From Primula veris (Eukaryota; Streptophyta; Magnoliopsida; Ericales; Primulaceae): 64,000 nt of DNA. A model generated the notes under the pieces. It saw only the letters and a list, made by a program, of their open reading frames with translations. It made no database searches and was not told the origin of the DNA. The position numbers and the translations under genes were made by a program. Each line of letters starts with the position of its first letter. The first letter of the stretch is position 1. Below are positions 1-9,964 of this stretch, piece after piece. The DNA lies in the NCBI GenBank assembly GCA_963682055.1, contig OY821750.1:27226402-27290401 (forward strand), read 5' to 3'.

Positions 1-506
1 GGACTTTTTGGTAAAATTGTCGCTTCAGTTACTGTAATCGTTATTTTTAAAACGAAAGTTATTGGGTTATTGTAATGCCTTTTCATGTGTAAATTTTTTG
101 GTAGAATTGGTACATGTTGTTGCCTCCATATCAATATTAAATTCATTCTTAATTGATGTGCAGAATTCTACGTTCACTACTCTAACATTCCTTGCTACAG
201 TACTTGTGAGGGCAGTGAAAACAAAAACGTTATGAAACTATAAATTTTGTTCGCGCTTCTCTTACAAAGAGTATAAAAAAAAGTGTTAAACTAGTGAAAA
301 TATATTTTACTCAACTAAACATAAGCCGATCTAAATTTGCCAAGTCTTTACTCAAGTCTATATTTTATAATAGAAAACGTTGCTTTGCTAAAATAATTTC
401 CGGTTTGAAAAAAGTTGTACTCACTCGGTTCCTATTTAATTTTTCATTACGAAATTATGCGCAATTTTGACTGGTTAAAAACTTATATCTGTTGTGTGAC
501 ATATTA

Positions 507-585
507 GCTCGTTATATATATATATATATGTGTGTGTGTATGTATGTATGTATGTATATATGTATGTATGTATGTATAGATATAG
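507..585. repeat. TA/TG/TATG microsatellite
   Basis: A run of TA dinucleotides passes into TG and then TATG/TGTA tetranucleotides. It abuts the outer end of the 3' LTR of Copia A and blurs that boundary. Bases 1-506 hold no gene or repeat I recognise. Confidence 0.85.
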
Positions 586-589
586 GAAG

Positions 590-774
590 AGATATGAGAG
601 ACAACAATAAGTGATGTTTTATTAATCAGCATGTCTATGGAGTGATATATACATGAGACCTCCTAATCCTCTTTATATAGTAGAGGATAGGGTTACAAGA
701 CCTATGAAGCCTAACTTAGACATAAGTAAAGCCCATGGACTAATGTCCAAGATGACCAATAATATACTACAACA
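590..774 (-). repeat. 3' LTR of Copia A
   Basis: The inward edge is clear: on the minus strand a purine-rich tract is followed by TGTTGTAGTATATTATTGG, which parallels the start of the B LTR (TGTTGTAAGATATTATTGG at 26974). A TATATAAAGAGG motif is shared with B. The outer end merges into a microsatellite, so its position is approximate. Confidence 0.7.
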
Positions 775-1244
775 CTCCCCATTTGGACGTCTTGATTTCT
801 TCGTCTTCTTGCAGTCGATTTGAGTCGAGTTCATTCACAATGCTAAACACATAAAAACCTTAGGGCCGGAAAACCCAGTGTGGCACAAAACCGGTACCTA
901 GGAGAAACTGTGTAGCCGAATGATATAGGACGAAATTGCATGTAATTAACTAACCACAAAACAGTGTGCCTCATCAAAACCTTGACAGAGCAAACCCAAT
1001 GGAAAAATATCTGATCGAAGGAAAAAGAGTGCAACAGTGGTAGTAGTAGGGGATCAACCACAAAACAAGTGCCTCATCAAAACCTTTCTACAGTAAACCC
1101 AGTGAAAAAAACCTCTAGTCGAATGACAAAAGAGTATACAGTGGTAAGAAGTATACAATAAGATACTCCCCCTAATTTTGGCAATCTTAAGTGAGATATG
1201 ACGGGAACGTGTCTCGCTAAAAACTTTGCCAAGGAAAACCCTTC

Positions 1245-3560
1245 AAATATCCCAAGCTAATCAACTACTCACTTAGGCGGCTATACCACATTCGCTCGGG
1301 TTATATTAATCCATATAGTGAACGTCTCATTTAATTGAGATCGTGTTCCGTGGTCAGAAACTACTTGATTCAAACATTATGAAGTCACACATGGACCTTC
1401 ATCCACATCTCTAGTCTAAATCCACAAAGATATAAAATAATGACCATAATCACATGCTGCATAATCAGTTTTTCGGAAACTACTAAACTGATAAAGTAGA
1501 GTACCGTTATAACGTCCATTACAAGGAAATAAACCATCTCGTAATCAATTCCAATGTGTGAGAGAAGCATTTTGCTACTAAGCGAGCATTCTATAATCTC
1601 ATTATTCTCATCACTCTTCCTTACGAATAACTAAATAAACGAACTCGTTTAATATTGGCGGTGTTGGAGCTACAGTTCCGAACACATAGTTTCCATTAGT
1701 CCAGTCTATTCTACGTTGATTTCAGGAAACGGTACATGGTTTCCTGTCATAATTTGTTCATATTATCAGTCGTCACCGAATATATGAATAAGTAATCAAT
1801 GACAGTCTCGTTTCGCTTCAATATCGTCTAAGATATCATGATCGACAGATATTTTAACATTCCCATGATGAGGAGGAATCACACATCTCCTAGATCCTTT
1901 ATAATCTCGTACGACAAACGAGTTTCAGTTCACCACCACTGTGGCTGAACGAATTAAGAACCGGTCAACTTCTTCGTATCTTGGGAAGGACGACAGACTG
2001 ACGAAAGCATCCTTTGCTTGGCGGGTTCGGCCAAAGCAACGTGTTACGACAGGAACACGGTGTCCGACAGGGATGTCTATCCTTGCAAGCATTTTGCAAC
2101 AGGTATAAATGATCTCGTGACATCTCATAAAGTCATTAAATGCTTTTGGCATTTAGTTAGACTTGAGGGAGTCTATGCACGTACTTATCACTAAGTGCAG
2201 TTTTAAGGATCAAGCTAAGACTGAGTGGGTTATGCCATGTTACTTCACGTCGTTCCTTATCAACGGTAACGTGCAAATCTCCCCCTAACTACGGGGAGAA
2301 CAGTCTTAGCGATGTTACTTTCACATATCATGCGGTAAAGAGATCGCTTGCCAATGTTACTCTATTAAATGATAGGCAGGAGATTCATAATCGACTTATG
2401 TCCCCTTTATAGGTTCATATTTTGAACGTTATAGCGGCTCAATCAAAATATTAAGCATTAAAACACGCGTTCATATGAGGCGTCTGGCTCATAACCAGTA
2501 ACCAACTGGTACGCATTTAGTGTTTTGAGTGACTATGGGCATCAGACGGACCAATACAGCAATATGCAATGTATTGTGACCCCACACAGAAATATATAGG
2601 TACGCATCACCGAATAACACTTGCAATCATTTGCAACCGCTTAAAGTTTCTGTGAGTCCATTTTGGGTCGGAACATAATCAACATTATGTTCAATTTCAA
2701 TTCCCAAAGTCAAGTAATACAAATCAAAATTTTGATTCTTACTCTTCGGCATTATCAAGTCGACTAGACTTTTCATGATAATCCGGATCATGAGCCATCA
2801 ACTTAATGATATGGCTAACAGTTTAGGAAATGCTGTATTTCTGTTGACAACAATAATCATGTGAGCATATTGTCGATGCATCAACCATAACCATTTATAT
2901 TTATGGTCCGTCTTATGGTTGGATAAGTCCACAATAACTCCTTCAATTCTTTACAAGAATTCTACGAGTCCTTTTCGTGATCTTTACACATACTAGTCTT
3001 TCAAAGTGAGCATTAGTGACATGAATTTCGGATTAATCACGAAATATGTTCTCAGAGAGAATCCAAATGCAATGGGATTATAAATCAAGCATCGTATTTT
3101 GTCCCGGGAATATGTCATCCGGTCAATGTCACAATATCAAAATGCTCTTATCAATGAAAGGCGAATGATTGTATAGACAATCATGTCTTAGCATCTAAAT
3201 CATTTATCATTTCGATGACAGGCGAAATGATAAGGTAACTTTAAATGATTTAAAAAATGTGGTAGCAACCACATGAAAGACATTTCAACTCCTCTAAAAT
3301 ACGCTTTTGGTCGTATTGAATGGAGGCTATGTAAAGAAATTTTAATTCTTTCATGAGCTATTACCAGATAACACTGGTTTTCTTGAATATTTTATAGCTC
3401 AACAAGGTACGGCAGGACCTACATTAGTATAAGTCTTCCTATTTGACAAATCAATTTGGTTTTACCAAAGATTTCGATTTGGAACGACAGGCCCATAATC
3501 ATTGTCACAAAAGGACTCTTTTAGGCAATTAGTTGATGAAATTACGTGGTACACGGTTAC
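1245..3560 (-). pseudogene. Copia A integrase/reverse transcriptase relic
   Basis: Minus-strand translation of 1385-1570 matches the RT segment of Copia B that begins GIDYDE and runs through the SLVVSEK block. The stretch 1925-2152 matches the linker between integrase and RT in B (SARIDVP-like block). Farther right, pieces of the integrase region can be followed to the protease. Stops occur in every frame, and the C-terminal RT and RNase H are missing through an internal deletion whose junction lies near 1245. It cannot be functional. Confidence 0.75.
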
Positions 3561-3639
3561 CCACTATTTCCAGAAAACCAACTTCCCCACAAGTATTGCC
3601 TAAAATTTCATAATTTAAAGTTTGGTCACATTTGTCAAA

Positions 3640-3800
3640 GGAATTTGCTCAAATTACTTTAAATTATTTCGAGAAATTTCTTAAACAGGCAAACCATAAT
3701 CCAAAAGTATGTCCAAATGGAAAAAGAAAACATAATCCAAATGGAAAAACATAATCCAGATAAGCAAAAAAACGGCTCAATGATTTATCAAAATCAATAA
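3640..3800 (-). other. T-rich gag-protease spacer in Copia A
   Basis: On the minus strand this is T-rich and contains several TTTGGATTATG-like repeats. It ends in AAATTTTAG followed by GCA, just before the protease region. The same arrangement occurs in Copia B at about 22575-22806. Confidence 0.55.
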
Positions 3801-4530
3801 AGAAATGTATCAAACTCATTTGAGCCACAAAACCGGGGTCTCAAGAGTTTCCTTTCAGTTAGCTTTAACCACATTAGCATTGGCTTTTCCACCTTTATAA
3901 TAATTTTAAACTATTTGAGTAGCCGGAAATGACATCGGTCATTTATAGCAGAGATTGGCTCCTTGAGCACTGTCTCTTGCTTTGGGACGACTGGTCCAAT
4001 TGTTCCTTTCAAAACTGCATATGTGCCACATATCTTCTGTTCAAACAATTGTCTAAACCTCATTTGGCTAAGCGATTCGTCGGGATCGTGACAGTTCGAG
4101 ACAAATAACACTTGTCTCGGTTCTCGATTCGTGGAAAAAAATGTACACGAAGAGCATTAATATCAGACAAATAATTCGTCATTGACCCAATAGGATTAAA
4201 AACTGCTCATCGGGGCATTCTCTCTTCCACAAACAGATGGGCGATGAAGGAACATGGTGAATATAAATTCATGATACTGCTTATGGAATACAATTTACAA
4301 GTTAGTATTTTGGTGAAGGATAGCTCCAATATGTCAATTTCAGATATTTGTTCACCATAGACGTCATCACGTCTCAAATGTACGACGGAATAAAATCAAC
4401 GGCTTATATTTCATCTCGCGAGTAACAACAAACTCGTGTTTTACTCATCAAAGATGACATACAAAAAAAAATTAGGCATCATATTTTCACACATCAGGGT
4501 GACTAACATGTGGTGACGGAATAACATCAG

Positions 4531-4820
4531 TGTGACGACCCAGATTTCCAGGAAGGAAATTCTGTGGTGCGGTGTTGTGCGTTAGTCCCACATCGCCCAG
4601 ATATGAGAGTATTGTGTGGTATATGAGCTTAAAGATCCATTTTCTATCAACAAGGCCTTTTAAAGCCGTGCGGCACAATAGCGAGGACGAAACTCCACAG
4701 TTAAGCGTGCTTAGCTTGGAGTAGTAGCAGGATCGGTGACCCCCCTGGGAAGTTGTGCCAAAGCGGACAATATTGTTGATACGGGCGTGGCGGTTCGGTC
4801 CGTAGGGCCGGGTCGTTACA
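4531..4820 (+). repeat. Cassandra 5' LTR
   Basis: The 290-bp left LTR, TGTGACG to GTTACA, is followed after 2 bases by the PBS. Compared with the right LTR it has C for G in the C-box-like motif (GATCGGTGAC), so its internal pol III promoter is the less 5S-like of the two. Confidence 0.95.
4671..4760 (+). promoter_or_regulatory. 5S rRNA-like pol III promoter in Cassandra 5' LTR
   Basis: The segment holds 5S-like internal promoter elements: the A-box region AACTCCACAGTTAAGCGTGC, the intermediate element GTAGTAGCAGGAT, and a C-box-like GGTGACCCCCCTGGGAAG. In known Cassandra elements these direct RNA polymerase III. Here activity is inferred from similarity only. Confidence 0.85.
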
Positions 4821-4930
4821 GATGGTATCAGAGCCTCTATCTGGCCGGAAATGTGGGGACTAGCACGTGTGTGTGGACCCCGGAAGGACGACATGCCCGA
4901 CGAGGACGTCGTGCCTAAAGGGAGGGTGAT

Positions 4931-5220
4931 TGTGACGACCCAGATTTCCAGGAAGGAAATTCTGTGGTGCGGTGTTGTGCGTCAGTCCCACATCGCCCAG
5001 ATATGAGAGTACTGTGTGGTATATGAGCTTAAAGATCCATTTCCTATCAACAAGGCCTTTTAAAGCCGTGCGGCACAATAGCGAGGACGAAACTCCACAG
5101 TTAAGCATGCTTAGCTTGGAGTAGTACCAGGATGGGTGACCCCCCTGGGAAGTTGTGCCAAAGCGGACAATATTGTTGATACGGGCGTGGCGGTTCGGTC
5201 CGTAGGGCCGGGTCGTTACA
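4931..5220 (+). repeat. Cassandra 3' LTR
   Basis: The 290-bp right LTR has the same ends as the left LTR. It retains GATGGGTGAC, matching the plant 5S rRNA C-box consensus, and is followed by the TSD ATCAG. Confidence 0.95.
5071..5160 (+). promoter_or_regulatory. 5S rRNA-like pol III promoter in Cassandra 3' LTR
   Basis: Same layout as the left copy. The A box reads TTAAGCATGC and the C box keeps GGATGGGTGACC, so this copy is closer to true plant 5S rRNA in the C box and further in the A box. Confidence 0.85.
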
Positions 5221-5579
5221 ATCAGCGTCTAAACAGTTATTTCGCAAATATGCTTTGCGATTTTCTCATCTTAGATGGCATCCAACATGTGTTGGGAGTT
5301 CTGGATTAGTTATCATATAAAACGACCGGTTTATTATATGTTTATAGTTTGCACAAGCACAAACTTTGTTTCAAAACGACATGTTCGAAAATAGTTTTTC
5401 TTTTAATGTGAATTGGTTCTCATTGATCGAACGACGGGTCGATACTGAGATACCAATTCGGCGAAACATACATCACATATTAACACACTCGGGAAAATTA
5501 TTATTTAGTCAACCACTTTCGGTAGCTCTACTTGAATATGACCAGGAAAGACGATGAGAGTGGAGGGCACGAATGCCAC

Positions 5580-5633
5580 TTAAAACCCGACCTCATTAGG
5601 ATATCGACTTTTGCCTATATCTTTCCTAGACAT
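5580..5633 (-). other. Conserved 17-codon upstream ORF, Copia A leader
   Basis: On the minus strand an ATG opens a 17-codon frame, MSRKDIGKSRYPNEVGF, ending in TAA. The Copia B leader has the same frame (MSRKDKGGSRSPNEVGF) at 21222-21275, with equal length, start and stop. An imperfect hairpin (about 5639-5660) lies just upstream, as in B. Whether it is translated is unknown. Confidence 0.5.
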
Positions 5634-5715
5634 CGTATCTAAATAGGTGAGCCTAGTTGGGGAAGGTTCATAATTTTTCCAACTTAAACGTGAAAATATT
5701 TGATTTCGCAAATTC

Positions 5716-7177
5716 GGTTCATATCTACATAAAGAACTTGTATCAAAATTGTCGGAATGAAAATTTTCAAAAGTTGATTATATAGTTAAAATGTTAAATT
5801 TTATGATTAGATTTTAAAAAAAACCATTTCGATAATTTTGATACAAGTTATAAACTTATCAAAATTACACGTAGTAGTAAATAATTAAATAGGAACATAA
5901 ATATTACTTGTGTAGAGCTCTCAATATAAAATCATATAAGTAATTAATTATTTATTCATTTGGAAAACATGAGCAAAATACGACAAACATTCGTGAAACA
6001 TAAGAAAGAAAACATATTAAACACGATGACTATTCGTACAAATAACATTGTAGCTTCATTATCTTTGAGAAAGTTCATATTCGACCTTCAAATGAGATTA
6101 TTTCAACCAGAGATTTAGTAATTGTACGACTTTTATATTGTCTACTTGAAAAGTTTTATTCACTAAAAGAAACTTTAAATAACAGTATTATATCCTTAAT
6201 TACCAAATCATTCTTATTTGTACACGTTCATATCAGCCGGTGATATAAATTTTTAAATATACATCACAATTCACAACTTACAACCGTTCAAGAAATTAAG
6301 CTTTATGATTACAGAAAAAGAAAACACATTAAGTTTTTACCAAACAAGCATCACTCTGCCCTTTATATTTACTTAACAGACTATACTATGCAATAAACAA
6401 TGTCACCGGTCTGCGGTATTTCTCTATTTATTACTGGTAAAAATTACATAAAATTTTCACCAATATGATTAGAGTCGACACGTATACCCCTCTACCAATT
6501 ACTTTATTACATTGTATTGTTCGACATCACGGGATCTGAGTATGTGACCTTGGCCTGGTTTGATTAGTGGTATTGTAGGATGGGGTTGGATTAGAATTGG
6601 TGTGAACCCCACAAATGATGTGTTTGGTTACATATTCTACGACCGGACTATTTGTCCACTTCGAACATCAACTGACCCCAAAACTGTGTATAATAGCATA
6701 AAGGGGGTGGTACTAGACTATTAGTAGTCTCGTGACGAATGAAAGAGTCATTTCTAGTCTCGAGACAAATCTCGCTTGTACTCGTAGTCTCATTAGTACG
6801 AAACCCGTAATCGAATAAGGCCTATGCATATAAAGGAATCCTCCACGAGGACTACGTAATTTTTTCTTGTTCAGAGATGCATTCGAGGCATAAACTCTTA
6901 AAAGAATAATGGTTGTTGAAAGAGTACTAAGTTACATTGGAAAATCATTTACAATATTTAGTGCTAATACAAATGTCAACTTGAAAGTACAACAATAATA
7001 GCGTAGAAAAGTATCCATTTGCTCATTTCAAAATTGCCTCTCACTTTCATCCCTTTCTTGATAACAATTATTTTGCCATATAATTAGCTCATCATCTGTC
7101 TTCCACCAATTGCCAACTCTCAACCAATTTATAAACCAAACACGCTTTCTTTTTCCTCTCCACCAAATTCAATCCCC
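5716..7177. other. Intergenic, AT-rich, upstream of the DUF761-type gene
   Basis: I see no gene or repeat with clear ends. A T/A box-like TTTATAAACC lies at 7128-7137 and a CCAAT at 7105-7109, both upstream of the ATG at 7178. They may be promoter elements, but I cannot place the transcription start. Confidence 0.4.
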
Positions 7178-8923
7178 ATGGAGGGAGACACCTCACCCAC
7201 CGCCGCCCTTTCCCATCGTACTTATCGTACTAATCCCGTCGTACTTATCGTAGTAATCCCAGCCCTCATACTAATCATCACATTGTTTATATTCCCTTCA
7301 TTTTTTCCCTTCACATCCAATATTACAATCAAGCCTGTTTCTATCAAGAAAGGATGGAGCTCTCTAAACATCTTGTTAGTACTTGTAGCAGTTCTATGTG
7401 GCATTTTCGCCAAAACATACGATGAAGTATTAGTAAAAGATGTGATTAAACCTCAACTATCGGATTCTGATCCGTGGTACGAGTGCTATGAAAGGGAACC
7501 GGTAAAAAGAGGTAGCGGAATGAGAAGGAATTCTAGCTCTTACCCTGACTTAAGGCAGGCTTCCGAGTGGGATACCGGTTATAGCCAGTTTAGGTTTTTC
7601 GATGATTTTGAACTTTCTACCATGCAATACAATCTCCAAGGTGTAAGGGGGAGCAAGGTGGCGGAGATAGACCGTTCAGGTACTAAGGTCATTTCCGTGG
7701 AGACATCTGAATTAGTTCATTCTCCACCACCTCCAACTCTGGCGGCGGTAACACCGCCGCTAGATGAAAAGATAGCAGAGCAAAGATCGATTGAGATTCA
7801 ACCGAAACATAAACGGAAAGAGAGACATATTGAGGCTGAAAAAGAACAACTTAAAAGTACTAATTTGGAAACACCTCAAGTTGAGAAGAGACGAAGAAGA
7901 CGACGAAATATTAGAAATAGTGACGAAAAAGAGGAAAAAGCTTTGCCTCCTCCACAGTTGTTTCCGCCGCCTACTCCTGCACCTCCTCCACCGCCACCTC
8001 CACCGCCTTATTTTTATAACATTTTAAAGAAGAAAAACAAAAACAAAAAAGTCCATTCTATTACTGGCCAACCGCCTCCTCCTCCACCGCCTCCACCCCT
8101 GCCGATGTCACATATTTTTAACAATATGTTCAAAACCGGAAGAAAAAGTAAGCGAATTGGAAACCCATACTCCATCTCTATTCCACCACCACCACCACCA
8201 CCACCGCCACCTCCACAATCTGTCTTCAACAACATGTTCAAAACCGGAAGCAAAAGTAAAAGACACAAAAATCGACACTCTAGCTACATCCCACCACCGC
8301 CGCCGCCACCACCCCCACGGTCTATTTTCAATAATTTGTTCAAAACCGGTAACAAAAGCAAAAGAATCGAAAAACAACATTATACTCCTTCTCTGCCACC
8401 ACGACATCCACCATTGAAGCCCCTGTCATCTGTATTTAACGATTTGTTTAAAACCGATAGCAAAAGCCAAAATAATAGATTTCAAGAAACAAATACAAAT
8501 TCATCGACCCTAGCGCGACCAGGGAAGCTGTATTTGCTGGATCGACAGCCTATACCGGAAAAGAAGAAAAATATCTATAAAGAAGATGACAATCCGGTCA
8601 CCAGAGGGGAATCTCTGATGATAAACATTCCGCCTCCACCTCCTTTACCACCATTCAAGATGGCAAAGAGCGGTTTTGTGGCGAAGGGTGATTTTGTTAG
8701 GATACGGAGCCTGCATAGCTCTCGGGGTAGCTCTCCTGACCTTGAAGACGTTGATTTGTCATATGAAAAAAAGGACAGTGAAGATGGATTGGGACGTTCA
8801 ATGATGTGTCCGAGCCCGGATGTGAACTTGAAGGCTGATACTTTCATTGCTAGGCTTAAAGGGGAATGGAAGTTGGAGAAAATGAGTTCCATGAAGAAGA
8901 AGCAATTAAGTCCAAGAAATTAA
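7178..8923 (+). CDS. Proline-rich membrane protein with DUF761-like C-terminus
   Basis: A single uninterrupted frame of 581 codons. Two hydrophobic segments (about residues 21-44 and 61-78) suggest an N-terminal membrane hairpin, as in plant DUF4408/DUF761 proteins. The middle is basic and rich in K/R (208-250). Residues 256-430 alternate polyproline runs of up to 11 P with a module of the form FNN(M/L)FKTGxKSKR, seen clearly at about 313, 350 and 384, weaker at 420 and degenerate at 279. The C-terminus (CPSPDVNLKADTFIARLKG, 544-562) resembles the short DUF761 motif. Family function is not established; the membrane location is inferred. The ATG at 7178 is chosen because it precedes the hydrophobic segment and has a purine-rich context. 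Alternative reading: a formin-like or extensin-like name from the proline runs alone, but there is no FH2 domain and no SPPPP array. It is the only uninterrupted long gene in the first 29 kb. Confidence 0.85.
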   Translation: MEGDTSPTAALSHRTYRTNPVVLIVVIPALILIITLFIFPSFFPFTSNITIKPVSIKKGWSSLNILLVLVAVLCGIFAKTYDEVLVKDVIKPQLSDSDPWYECYEREPVKRGSGMRRNSSSYPDLRQASEWDTGYSQFRFFDDFELSTMQYNLQGVRGSKVAEIDRSGTKVISVETSELVHSPPPPTLAAVTPPLDEKIAEQRSIEIQPKHKRKERHIEAEKEQLKSTNLETPQVEKRRRRRRNIRNSDEKEEKALPPPQLFPPPTPAPPPPPPPPPYFYNILKKKNKNKKVHSITGQPPPPPPPPPLPMSHIFNNMFKTGRKSKRIGNPYSISIPPPPPPPPPPPQSVFNNMFKTGSKSKRHKNRHSSYIPPPPPPPPPRSIFNNLFKTGNKSKRIEKQHYTPSLPPRHPPLKPLSSVFNDLFKTDSKSQNNRFQETNTNSSTLARPGKLYLLDRQPIPEKKKNIYKEDDNPVTRGESLMINIPPPPPLPPFKMAKSGFVAKGDFVRIRSLHSSRGSSPDLEDVDLSYEKKDSEDGLGRSMMCPSPDVNLKADTFIARLKGEWKLEKMSSMKKKQLSPRN

Positions 8924-9140
8924 ATAAATCATAAAATTTTAGTTGGAGACAAGCTATTGTTTTATTTTGTTCTTAGTTACAAATTTGGAACCATTTGGTT
9001 TGGCATCTTTTACTGCATTTGGTTTTCTGGGGCGTGAATAATTCACAAGTTTTAACCTGAACAACCCTATTTGTTTCGATTTTTAAAAAAAGCAGGTTAT
9101 ATGTGTAATTTTTTAGCCAGAAGCCATCAACCATATGTTA
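8924..9140. other. Short 3' flank of the DUF761-type gene
   Basis: Holds the likely 3' untranslated region. Nothing else is recognisable; A-rich signals overlap the stop codon, but no clear polyadenylation site can be fixed. Confidence 0.35.
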
Positions 9141-9418
9141 CTACAAAAATAAGTGGCAAAAGGGTATAGTTGGCAAATTATAGCTAAAAGACATGTCAAG
9201 GAACCAATATTTTGTCGATATACCAGGAGGGAGTATAGCTAAGAGTTTGTATTCGCTAAAAAAAAGTTCAATCAGGACTGAAATAGTAACATATTTTTTT
9301 CACCATCTTGATTGCAGACAGAAATGCGACATATTTTAATTTTACCGATGGTGGTTGTTATCTCACGATAGATATGTGACATATTTGACCGTAAGTAACT
9401 GAACCTTCTTTTGTAGTG
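9141..9418. mobile_element. Probable CACTA-like MITE, degenerate
   Basis: Begins TACTACAAAAATAAG and ends CTTTTGTAGTG, an imperfect version of the CACTA terminal repeat. The flanking triplets do not match, so the insertion is old or the left end is altered. No coding capacity. Confidence 0.4.
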
Positions 9419-9800
9419 ATTTTTCCATACTTTTTTCTCTCTCGCATAGAACATTGGATTGTTGTGTACATATCAACAAACCTTTCTATTTTTAATGATT
9501 ATGCAGAGGTCTTCTTGTTAGATTGTAATAGGAGTTGGTTAAATTTTGGAGAGTACTATTTATTATCTCCACATAACTTGAGCTCTGATTGTGTTATTTG
9601 ATCCCCACATAGAGTTCATTTTTCACTAGTAGGGTGTGTTTTTAGCCTTTTTTAGGATATAAAGGTTTTTGTCTTTCCACATTTTATGTATGGATTTGCT
9701 TTGTACAAATGCGGAATGGGAATATATGATCAAATACTGTCGTTTAGAACAATTTCTAATTTGGGTGTTTTTTTAGTTAATTCCCCATTTTGAGGTTTTA
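9419..9800. other. Intergenic DNA
   Basis: AT-rich sequence in which I see no gene, repeat or structural signal that can be supported. Confidence 0.35.
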
Positions 9801-9816
9801 ATCTGTTTTTGAAAAA

Positions 9817-9948
9817 TAGCAAAAGTGGTTGGTCCAAGTGGTTGGTACATAAGTATACTATGCTCACCATCAGGGTTTGAACCCTGGTGGCTGCAAAACA
9901 GGTTTATCTCCAAAGGAAGGTTTATGATTATCCAAAAAAAAAAAAAAA
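9817..9948 (+). mobile_element. tRNA-derived SINE with poly(A) tail
   Basis: The head carries an A-box-like GGTCCAAGTGGTTGG and a B-box-like GGGTTTGAACCC, spaced as in a tRNA-related pol III promoter, followed by a short body and a run of 15 A. Flanking sequences ATCTGTTTTTGAAAAA (9801-9816) and ATCTGCTTTTGAGCAA (9949-9964) agree at 13 of 16 positions and look like aged target-site duplications. The family is not identified. Confidence 0.65.
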
Positions 9949-9964
9949 ATCTGCTTTTGAGCAA

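Larger units (their letters stand above)
4531..5220 (+). mobile_element. Cassandra TRIM retrotransposon, complete
   Basis: This is a small non-autonomous LTR element with two 290-bp LTRs (4531-4820 and 4931-5220), each starting TGTGACG and ending GTTACA, and only 110 bp between them. The TSD ATCAG is at 4526-4530 and 5221-5225. A primer-binding site TGGTATCAGAGC, complementary to the initiator Met-tRNA 3' end in known elements, is at 4823-4834. The polypurine tract AAAGGGAGGG is at 4917-4926. Both LTRs contain a 5S rRNA-like segment, the hallmark of the Cassandra family. There is no coding capacity; apparent reading frames here are chance. The LTRs differ at 6 of 290 positions by my count, so the insertion is fairly recent and younger than its host Copia A. 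Confidence 0.96.
3841..5290 (-). pseudogene. Copia A gag relic, split by Cassandra
   Basis: Minus-strand 3911-4111 matches the basic, pre-zinc-knuckle part of the Copia B gag (block PVVPKQ against SRPKAREPA), and the area around 4490-4530 matches the N-terminal gag region. Cassandra sits at 4531-5220. Frameshifts and stops are frequent. At its right edge the sequence passes into the conserved leader. The B-like gag start codon itself is not preserved. Confidence 0.6.
530..5715 (-). mobile_element. Copia retrotransposon A, decayed, minus strand
   Basis: This is a Ty1/copia relic read on the minus strand. From high to low coordinates it shows the 5' leader (about 5300-5715), gag (about 3840-5290, interrupted by a Cassandra TRIM), integrase and reverse transcriptase pieces (about 1250-3560), a 3' untranslated stretch and a 3' LTR ending inward at 774. 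Alignment by eye to Copia B (19560-27164) runs through the whole element, so the two belong to one family. The reverse transcriptase stops near the part matching B 25282 and jumps to the part matching B about 26490, so the rest of RT and RNase H is deleted. I could not find a 5' LTR; the segment past about 5715 no longer resembles the B leader. Every protein region carries stops or frameshifts. Confidence 0.85.

Noticed and set aside
4487..5108. Two long minus-strand open frames (135 and 82 codons) and a plus-strand 60-codon frame
   Set aside because: They lie across the Cassandra LTRs and share sequence because the LTRs repeat; non-coding TRIM, no protein family.
5716..7170. 5' LTR of Copia A
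   Set aside because: Searched by eye for the TGTTGTA...TATTGG start and the end word of the 3' LTR; nothing convincing was found.
8014..8417. Gly/Trp-rich and His-rich open frames overlapping the proline-rich gene
   Set aside because: They are other-frame readings of polyproline codons in the 581-codon gene.
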